Positions 57,830 through 64,000 of a DNA stretch of 64,000 bases are shown piece by piece. This DNA is from Streptomyces fungicidicus (GTDB taxonomy: Bacteria; Actinomycetota; Actinomycetes; Streptomycetales; Streptomycetaceae): the NCBI RefSeq assembly GCF_003665435.1, contig NZ_CP023407.1:2356001-2420000 (forward strand), written 5' to 3'. Every line of letters starts with the position of its first letter. Within the stretch, counting starts at the first letter, position 1. Position numbers and translations under genes: made by a program. The notes beneath the pieces were generated by a model. The model made no database searches and was not told the origin of the DNA. It saw only the letters and a list, made by a program, of their open reading frames with translations.

Positions 57830-58287
57830 AGCGCTTTCACGTACTCGTTCAGGTCACGGGCGTCCGGCAGACCGTTGAGGACGGTCCAGCGCACGACGCC
57901 CTCCTTGTCGATGATGAAGGTCCCGCGCACCGCGCACCCCTTGTCCTCGTCGAAGACGCCGTAGGCGCGCGAGACGTTGCCGTGCGGCCAGAAGTCGCTG
58001 AGCAGCGGGTACTCCAGGTCCTCCTGCTCGGCGAAGACGCGCAGGGTGTGGATGGAGTCGTTGGAGACGGCGAGCACCTGGGTGTCGCGGTCGGCGAACT
58101 GCGGCAGGTGGTCACGGACCTCGCACAGCTCGCCCGTGCACACGCCCGTGAAGGCGAACGGGTAGAACAGCAGCACCACGTTCTTCTGCCCGCGGAAGTC
58201 GGACAGCCGCACCCCGGCGCCGTGGTTGTCCTTGAGTTCGAAGTCGGGGGCCTTGTCGCCGGCCTGGATCGCCATCGTCGTGTTCAT
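57817..58287 (-). CDS. Peroxiredoxin, AhpE/BCP-like
   Basis: 156 residues from ATG 58287 (a second ATG is 4 codons in). Thioredoxin fold with the peroxidatic Cys in PFAFTGVCTGELCEVRDHLP. A second Cys lies 5 residues on, and GCAVRGTFIIDKEGVVRWTV follows. This is the 1-Cys/atypical peroxiredoxin family that reduces peroxides using mycoredoxin or thioredoxin. It lies downstream of DUF3052 on the same strand (gap 97 bp) and next to the Ter stress genes. Confidence 0.94.
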   Translation of the reverse strand: MNTTMAIQAGDKAPDFELKDNHGAGVRLSDFRGQKNVVLLFYPFAFTGVCTGELCEVRDHLPQFADRDTQVLAVSNDSIHTLRVFAEQEDLEYPLLSDFWPHGNVSRAYGVFDEDKGCAVRGTFIIDKEGVVRWTVLNGLPDARDLNEYVKALDTL

Positions 58288-58384
58288 CCCTTCGGCGTGG
58301 ATCTCTCCGACCAGCCTACGCAGGGAGTACGACAGACCGACGGACGGGCCGACGCATGACGCGACCGGCCCGCCCGGGGGTGGT

Positions 58385-58822
58385 TCACCGCTTGGACTTG
58401 GCCGCCTTGGGCGTCGCCAGCCGGCTGCCGCTCCAGTCCTTGCCGACGCTGACGCTCTTGGCCGCCGTCAGGCCCGCCGTGGTGGCGGCCTCCGAGATGT
58501 CGCTCGGCTCCACATAGCCCGAACGGCCGGTCTTCGGCGTGAGGAGCAGAATCGCGCCGCCTTCTTCGATGTACGTGGTGGCGTCCACCAGCGCATCCGT
58601 CAGGTCGCCGTCGTCGTCACGGAACCAGAGCACAACGGCGTCGGCCACGTCGTCGTAGTCCTCGTCGACGAGGTCGCTCTCGATGACGCCCTCAATGGCC
58701 TCGCGGAGCTCCTGGTCGACGTCGTCGTCGTAGCCGATCTCCTGGACCACCTGCCCGGGCTGGAACCCCAGCCTGGCGGCAGGGTTCGTCCGCTCCTCCG
58801 CGTGGTCCGCGGTCGCGCTCAC
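58385..58822 (-). CDS. DUF3052 domain-containing protein
   Basis: 145 residues from GTG 58822, with AGGAGG at ideal spacing. It is an acidic protein with the family sequence AARLGFQPGQVVQEIGYDDD, DADDVA-like DYDDVADAVVLWFRDDDGDL and AILLLTPKTGRSGYVEPSDI. DUF3052 is an actinobacterial family usually beside aceE and the AhpE-type peroxiredoxin, as here; its function is unknown. It is divergent from aceE. Confidence 0.92.
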   Translation of the reverse strand: MSATADHAEERTNPAARLGFQPGQVVQEIGYDDDVDQELREAIEGVIESDLVDEDYDDVADAVVLWFRDDDGDLTDALVDATTYIEEGGAILLLTPKTGRSGYVEPSDISEAATTAGLTAAKSVSVGKDWSGSRLATPKAAKSKR

Positions 58823-59224
58823 GGGTTGCCTCCTGATCATGTCTTGGGAATAACTCGGCCACGCGCGTGCGCGCAGCATTGGCCGTAGTCCACACGGGCG
58901 GGACCGATCGCGCAAGTACCCGGCCGCACAGACCGCCGAAACGGTGACGATCCTGGCCGGGTCACCGCAACTCCAGGCACACCATCATGGCCCGTAGTGA
59001 CGTACACCACACCCTTGTGCCCCATTTGGCCCTTTGGGAACCGTCTCTGTGTACGAAGACTCGAATGGACGAGCCCTATGCACACCGTACTGGTCGCGCG
59101 GATCGGATTACCTCCGGGTAGAGATGACGCCGACGGCCCCGGGGTGGACCATGGGGAACGGCGCAATCCGGGCCGTAGCGCGACGGCGGCCCGCCTCACG
59201 GCCCTCCGACAGCTAAGGAACAGC
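58823..59224. other. 402-bp divergent region between DUF3052 and aceE
   Basis: No gene supported. The region contains CCATTTGGCCCTTTGGGAAC (59021-59040) and a TATGCA hexamer at 59077-59082 that could serve as a -10 for aceE with a leader of about 135 bases. AAGGAA precedes the GTG start. The length suggests a regulated aceE leader, but no known riboswitch is recognised. Confidence 0.45.
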
Positions 59225-61972
59225 GTGGCTTCCGCATCCGATCGCAACCCGATCATCATTGGCGGCCTCCCGAGTCAGGTTCCTGACTTCGATCCCGAGG
59301 AGACGCAGGAGTGGCTCGACTCCCTCGACGCCGCGGTCGACGAGCGCGGCCGGGAGCGGGCCCGCTATCTCATGCTGCGGCTGATCGAGCGCGCCCGCGA
59401 GAAGCGCGTGGCCGTGCCCGAGATGCGCAGCACGGACTACGTCAACACGATCCCGACCCGGGCCGAGCCGTTCTTCCCGGGCAACGAGGAGATCGAACGC
59501 AAGATCCTCAACGCCACCCGCTGGAACGCCGCGGTGATGGTCTCGCGCGCACAGCGGCCGGGCATCGGGGTCGGCGGCCACATCGCCACGTTCGCCTCCT
59601 CCGCGTCGCTGTACGACGTGGGCTTCAACCACTTCTTCCGCGGCAAGGACGAGGGCGACGGAGGCGACCAGGTCTTCTTCCAGGGCCACGCCTCCCCCGG
59701 CATCTACGCCCGCGCGTATCTGCTGGACCGGCTGAGCGAACGCCACCTGGACGGCTTCCGCCAGGAGAAGTCGAAGGCCCCGTACGCGCTGTCGTCGTAC
59801 CCTCACCCGCGGCTGATGCCGGACTTCTGGGAGTTCCCGACCGTGTCGATGGGCCTCGGCCCGATCGGCGCGATCTACCAGGCGCGGATGAACCGCTACA
59901 TGCACGCCCGCGACATCGCGGACACGTCGAAGTCGCACGTGTGGGCGTTCCTCGGCGACGGCGAGATGGACGAGCCGGAGTCGCTGGGCCAGCTGTCCCT
60001 CGCCGCCCGTGAGGGCCTGGACAACCTGACCTTCGTCGTCAACTGCAACCTGCAGCGCCTCGACGGACCGGTGCGCGGCAACGGCAAGATCATCCAGGAG
60101 CTGGAGTCGGTCTTCCGGGGCGCCGGCTGGAACGTGATCAAGCTGGTCTGGGACCGCACCTGGGACCCGCTGCTCGCGCAGGACCGCGACGGTGTGCTGG
60201 TCGACAGGATGAACACCACCCCGGACGGCCAGTTCCAGACGTACGCCACCGAGTCGGGCGCGTACATCCGTGACCACTTCTTCGGCGACGACCACCGGCT
60301 GCGCAAGATGGTCGAGGGAATGACCGACGACCAGATCCTGCACCTGGGCCGCGGCGGCCACGACCACCGCAAGATCTACGCGGCGTACAAGGCTGCCCTC
60401 GAGCACAAGGGCCAGCCGACGGTGATCCTCGCCAAGACGGTCAAGGGCTGGACGCTGGGCCCGAACTTCGAGGGCCGCAACGCCACGCACCAGATGAAGA
60501 AGCTGACGGTCGACGACCTCAAGCACTTCCGCGACCGGCTGCACCTGCCGATCTCCGACAAGGACCTCGAGTCCGGTCCCCCGCCCTACTACCACCCGGG
60601 CCCGGACACGGAGGAGATGCAGTACATGCACGACCGCCGCAAGTCGCTCGGCGGGTACGTGCCGACCCGGGTGGTGCGGTCGAAGCCGCTGTCACTGCCC
60701 GAGGACAAGACGTACGCGACCGTGAAGAAGGGCTCGGGCCAGCAGTCCATCGCGACGACCATGGCCTTCGTCCGGCTCCTCAAGGACCTCATGCGGGACA
60801 AGGAGATCGGCAGGCGGTTCGTGCTGATCGCGCCGGACGAGTACCGCACGTTCGGCATGGACTCGTTCTTCCCGAGCGCGAAGATCTACAACCCGCTCGG
60901 CCAGCAGTACGAGTCCGTGGACCGGGAGCTGCTGCTCGCCTACAAGGAGGCGCCGAACGGGCAGATGCTGCACGACGGCATCTCCGAGGCCGGCTGCACG
61001 GCCTCGCTGATCGCCGCGGGATCGGCCTACGCCACGCACGGCGAGCCGCTCATCCCGGTCTACGTCTTCTACTCGATGTTCGGCTTCCAGCGCACCGGGG
61101 ACCAGTTCTGGCAGATGGGCGACCAGCTGGCGCGCGGTTTCGTCCTGGGCGCGACCGCGGGGCGCACGACGCTGACCGGTGAGGGTCTGCAGCACGCGGA
61201 CGGCCACTCGCAGCTGCTGGCGTCCACCAACCCGGCGTGCGTCGCCTACGACCCGGCGTTCGGCTACGAGATCGCGCACATCGTGCAGGACGGGCTGCGC
61301 CGGATGTACGGCTCCGACGAGGAGCATCCGCACGGCGAGGACGTCTTCTACTACCTGACCGTGTACAACGAGCCGATCCAGCACCCGGCCGAGCCCGCGG
61401 ACGTGGACGCGGAGGGCATCGTCAAGGGCCTGTACCGCTTCGGCGAGGGCACGGCGGGCTCCCTCCCGGCGCAGATCCTGGCGTCCGGGGTGGCGGTGCC
61501 GTGGGCGGTCGAGGCGCAGCGGATCCTCGCCGAGGAGTGGGACGTCAGGGCGGACGTCTGGTCGGCGACCTCCTGGAACGAGCTGCGGCGCGAGGCGGTG
61601 GACTGCGAGCGGCACAATCTGCTGCACCCGGAGGAGGAGCAGCGGACGCCGTACGTGACGCGGAAGCTCGCGGCGGCGCAGGGCCCGGTGGTGGCGGTGT
61701 CCGACTGGATGCGGTCGGTGCCGGACCAGATCGCGCGCTGGGTGCCGGGGACGTACCAGTCGCTGGGCGCGGACGGCTTCGGGTTCGCGGACACGCGGGG
61801 GGCGGCCCGGCGGTTCTTCCACATCGACGCGGAGTCGATCGTGGTGGCGGTGCTGACGGAACTGGCACGGGAGGGCCACCTCGACCGGTCGGTGCTGAAG
61901 CAGGCGATCGACCGGTACCAGCTGCTGGACGTCGCCGCCGCGGACCCGGGGGTCGCGGGCGGCGACGCGTAG
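59225..61972 (+). CDS. aceE: Pyruvate dehydrogenase E1 component, homodimeric type
   Basis: 915 residues from GTG 59225, with AAGGAA upstream. Thiamine-diphosphate motif: [20 protein letters not shown] followed by the [10 protein letters not shown] element. The E1 of the AceE type is a single large chain, as here, in contrast to alpha/beta E1. It decarboxylates pyruvate and passes the acetyl group to E2 lipoyl domains, feeding the citric-acid cycle. Full length and all motifs look intact ([36 protein letters not shown]). It is monocistronic, with a perfect terminator. Confidence 0.98.
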   Translation: MASASDRNPIIIGGLPSQVPDFDPEETQEWLDSLDAAVDERGRERARYLMLRLIERAREKRVAVPEMRSTDYVNTIPTRAEPFFPGNEEIERKILNATRWNAAVMVSRAQRPGIGVGGHIATFASSASLYDVGFNHFFRGKDEGDGGDQVFFQGHASPGIYARAYLLDRLSERHLDGFRQEKSKAPYALSSYPHPRLMPDFWEFPTVSMGLGPIGAIYQARMNRYMHARDIADTSKSHVWAFLGDGEMDEPESLGQLSLAAREGLDNLTFVVNCNLQRLDGPVRGNGKIIQELESVFRGAGWNVIKLVWDRTWDPLLAQDRDGVLVDRMNTTPDGQFQTYATESGAYIRDHFFGDDHRLRKMVEGMTDDQILHLGRGGHDHRKIYAAYKAALEHKGQPTVILAKTVKGWTLGPNFEGRNATHQMKKLTVDDLKHFRDRLHLPISDKDLESGPPPYYHPGPDTEEMQYMHDRRKSLGGYVPTRVVRSKPLSLPEDKTYATVKKGSGQQSIATTMAFVRLLKDLMRDKEIGRRFVLIAPDEYRTFGMDSFFPSAKIYNPLGQQYESVDRELLLAYKEAPNGQMLHDGISEAGCTASLIAAGSAYATHGEPLIPVYVFYSMFGFQRTGDQFWQMGDQLARGFVLGATAGRTTLTGEGLQHADGHSQLLASTNPACVAYDPAFGYEIAHIVQDGLRRMYGSDEEHPHGEDVFYYLTVYNEPIQHPAEPADVDAEGIVKGLYRFGEGTAGSLPAQILASGVAVPWAVEAQRILAEEWDVRADVWSATSWNELRREAVDCERHNLLHPEEEQRTPYVTRKLAAAQGPVVAVSDWMRSVPDQIARWVPGTYQSLGADGFGFADTRGAARRFFHIDAESIVVAVLTELAREGHLDRSVLKQAIDRYQLLDVAAADPGVAGGDA

Positions 61973-61983
61973 GGCGGAGCGCG

Positions 61984-62020
61984 TGGGTGAGCCCCCGGCG
62001 AAGTGCCGGGGGCTCACCCA
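61984..62020. terminator. Strong hairpin terminator after aceE
   Basis: A perfect 16-bp stem TGGGTGAGCCCCCGGC (61984-61999) with its complement at 62005-62020 and loop GAAGT. It serves aceE and the convergent DUF4190-like gene. Confidence 0.95.
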
Positions 62021-62035
62021 TGCCGCCGCCCCGGG

Positions 62036-62341
62036 TCAGAACATGCCGTAGCCCGACGAGGTCGCTCCGGCCAGGAAGACGAGGGCCAGGAGCGTGTCGA
62101 TGGCGCCCAGGACGAGGGCGACCAGGGCCGGTACCGGACGGGGGCCCGTCCAGGTGCGGCCCATGGCGAGCCAGCCGCAGACGATCGCCGCGGGACCGAG
62201 GATGATCCCCAGCACGAAGAATCCGGCGACCGCGCAGATGACTCCGACGATTCCGAGCGTCGCGCGATCCTGCCCGGTCCGTGACCACGTCCGGCCACGT
62301 GAGCGGGGGTGCCTGCGCGTACCGTGTCCGAAGCTCGCCAT
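62036..62341 (-). CDS. Small DUF4190-like membrane protein
   Basis: 101 residues from ATG 62341, with CAGGGAG 6 bases upstream; ATG 62344 and TTG 62347 in the same frame are alternatives. A basic N-terminus (HGTRRHPRSRGRTWSRTG) precedes two hydrophobic helices: ATLGIVGVICAVAGFFVLGI and VPALVALVLGAIDTLLALVF. This is the DUF4190 pattern of small two-helix proteins. The function is unknown. Confidence 0.85.
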   Translation of the reverse strand: MASFGHGTRRHPRSRGRTWSRTGQDRATLGIVGVICAVAGFFVLGIILGPAAIVCGWLAMGRTWTGPRPVPALVALVLGAIDTLLALVFLAGATSSGYGMF

Positions 62342-62583
62342 CATCAACTCCCTGAAGGGTTGGTTGACATGGCGGGTACCCCCGCTCCGGCGGTGAATTC
62401 ACGCCGTACGAGGGGCGGGTGAAGGCGCCGCGAGCACGCTGCCCCCCTCCAGCAGCGCGCCGCGGCCGCGTCCTCCATGCCCTGCGGAGGACTTGACCCA
62501 CTGTGACCTGCGGCGCCTTCCGGAGGGGAGAGATCACCGCACCGGTTCACCCTGACGAGCGAACCCGGCCACAGAACGGTCCG
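62342..62583. other. Intergenic region
   Basis: 242 bp with no supported gene. GGAGGGGAGAG near 62521 is on the strand opposite to both neighbours. I see no further structure. Confidence 0.4.
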
Positions 62584-64000
62584 TCAGATGTGGCCGACGC
62601 CCGCGCCCGCCTCGGCGTTCGCACCGCGCTTGGTGAGGAACGCGACCAGCACCGCCACGGCGGCGACTCCGGCGGCGACCAGGGACGCCAGGCTCATGCC
62701 GGAGATGAAGGTGTCGTGGGCGACATCGGTGATCTTCGCGGCGATCGCGGCGGGGGTGCCCTCGGCCACCGGCGCCACGCCGACCTGTACGGCCTCGGAG
62801 GCCTGGCCCGCCTGTTCCGGGGTGAGCGGCGGGAGTCCGGCCTTGGCCCAGTTGCCCTCGAGGTCGCTGTCCACCTTGGAGGCCATCACGGCACCGAGCA
62901 CGGCCGTACCGAGGCTGCCGCCGACCTGCATCGCGGCCTGCTGGAGACCGCCGGCGACGCCGGACAGCTCCAGCGGCGCGTTGCCCACGATGACCTCGGT
63001 GGCGCCGACCATGACGGGGGCGAGTCCGAAGCCGAGGAGGGCGAACCAGAGCGACATCACACCGCTGCCGGTGTCCGTCTCCAGCGTCGACATGCCGTAC
63101 ATGGCCAGTGCCGTGAACGCCATGCCGCCGGCCAGCGGGATGCGCGGACCGACCTTGGTGATCATCACGCCCGCGAGCGGGGAGCCGACGATCATCATGC
63201 CGGTGAGCGGGAGCAGGTGCAGACCGGCGTCGACCGGGCTCATGCCGTGCACGTTCTGCAGGTAGAAGGTGACGAAGAACAGCCCGCCCATGAACGCGAT
63301 GGCCATCAGGACCATCAGTACGACACCGGCGGACAGCGGCACGGAACGGAACAGTGCCAGCGGGATCAGCGGCTCCTTGACCTTCGTCTCCCAGACCGCG
63401 AAGGCCGCGAAGCCCGCGACCGAGGCGAAGACGAAGCCCCAGGTGCTGCCGGCGCCCCAGCCCCACTCCGGAGCCTTGATCAGGGCCCACACGAGGCAGA
63501 ACATGGCGCCGGAGAGCAGGGCGATGCCGAGCAGGTCGAAGGAGCGCGGGGCGTTCTTCGCGCGGTGGTCGAGCAGGATCCACGCGCCGAGGGCGACGGC
63601 TAGGACGCCGACCGGCACGTTGATGAAGAACACCGACTGCCAGCTGACGTGCTCGACGAGGACACCGCCGAGGATCGGGCCGCCCGCGGTGGAGGCGCCG
63701 ATGACCATGCCCCAGATGCCGATGGCCATGTTGAGCTTCTCGGCCGGGAACGTGGCCCGCAGCAGGCCGAGCGCGGCCGGCATCAGCAGGGCGCCGAACA
63801 GGCCCTGGAACACGCGGAAGATGATGACCAGGGCGATGCTGTCGGACAGACCGATGGCCCCCGAGGCGGCGGCGAAGCCGACGACGCCGATGAGGAAGGT
63901 CTGCCGGTGCCCGAAGCGGTCACCGAGCTTGCCCGCGGTGATCAGGGAGACGGCGAGGGCGAGGAAGTACGCGTTGGTGATCCACTGGACCTCGGCGAAG
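62584..64000 (-). CDS. DHA2-family MFS drug exporter (5' end outside window)
   Basis: The stop is at 62584 and the frame is open to base 64000, giving at least 472 residues; the N-terminus is missing. The visible part begins FAEVQWITNAYFLALAVSLI, then TAGKLGDRFGHRQTFLIGVV (loop 2-3 motif), FQGLFGALLMPAALGLLRAT (motif C region) and many helices ending with a short polar tail GANAEAGAGVGHI. It is a 14-helix EmrB/QacA-type proton-coupled exporter. The substrate is unknown. Confidence 0.92.
   Translation of the reverse strand, partial: FAEVQWITNAYFLALAVSLITAGKLGDRFGHRQTFLIGVVGFAAASGAIGLSDSIALVIIFRVFQGLFGALLMPAALGLLRATFPAEKLNMAIGIWGMVIGASTAGGPILGGVLVEHVSWQSVFFINVPVGVLAVALGAWILLDHRAKNAPRSFDLLGIALLSGAMFCLVWALIKAPEWGWGAGSTWGFVFASVAGFAAFAVWETKVKEPLIPLALFRSVPLSAGVVLMVLMAIAFMGGLFFVTFYLQNVHGMSPVDAGLHLLPLTGMMIVGSPLAGVMITKVGPRIPLAGGMAFTALAMYGMSTLETDTGSGVMSLWFALLGFGLAPVMVGATEVIVGNAPLELSGVAGGLQQAAMQVGGSLGTAVLGAVMASKVDSDLEGNWAKAGLPPLTPEQAGQASEAVQVGVAPVAEGTPAAIAAKITDVAHDTFISGMSLASLVAAGVAAVAVLVAFLTKRGANAEAGAGVGHI

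Overview
The window is high-GC actinobacterial chromosome, almost certainly Streptomyces. The signs are very strong third-position G/C in every real gene, frequent GTG starts, stop/start overlaps (ATGA or GTGA), leaderless-looking genes, one rare TTA leucine codon, two dispersed Streptomyces-type intergenic repeats, and a gene order I associate from memory with the S. coelicolor SCO2299 to SCO2372 interval. It reads as core/conserved chromosome, not a mobile island. I saw no integrase, transposase, CRISPR array or phage module.

Layout. 1-5.6 kb: RNase H/phosphatase (cut by the window start), a zinc-ribbon protein with an apparent CTG start, Nif3, and a MaoC hydratase. 5.7-14.2 kb: a DesK/LuxR-type two-component pair, two MFS exporters, a methyltransferase, a cell-wall amidase and small membrane proteins. 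14.2-18.5 kb: a three-gene glycosyltransferase/methyltransferase/toroid operon divergent from a KstR-type TetR regulator, with a textbook KstR palindrome between them. 18.7-20.1 kb: a secreted GH10-CBM2 xylanase with two CGAAACTTTCG boxes upstream. 20.2-26.1 kb: a cobalamin-riboswitch operon in which two secreted, C-terminally anchored proteins (an alpha/alpha toroid and a small beta protein) precede a complete ECF transporter. I read this as a split, cell-surface transcobalamin-like B12 capture system, and it is the most interesting locus here. 26-48 kb: mixed housekeeping and envelope genes, including a TTA-containing GT87/PAP2 fusion, an MFS-winged-helix fusion, a repeat protein, a Mn2+ (yybP-ykoY) riboswitch controlling a GDT1-type exporter, a secreted HNH nuclease, a PhoD phosphatase, and tRNA-Val(TAC).

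48.5-57.7 kb is a Ter (tellurium/stress) region. A minus-strand operon encodes a CitE-like lyase, a phosphoribosyltransferase-TRSP-StiP fusion and a HAD phosphatase. It is divergent from a TerD protein with a YGYP-rich tail, and is followed by a TerA-like protein, a TerC-like (DUF475) membrane protein and two tandem TerD genes. The operon matches the predicted biosynthetic arm of Ter systems, thought to make a nucleoside-like metabolite, while the TerD/TerC genes form the metal-responsive membrane arm. Three copies of a Streptomyces dispersed repeat lie inside the fusion gene and are translated as an interdomain linker.

57.8-64 kb: peroxiredoxin, DUF3052, the pyruvate dehydrogenase E1 gene aceE with a 400-bp upstream region, a DUF4190-like membrane protein and an MFS exporter cut by the window end. 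All calls come from reading the sequence. No database search, alignment or structure prediction was run.
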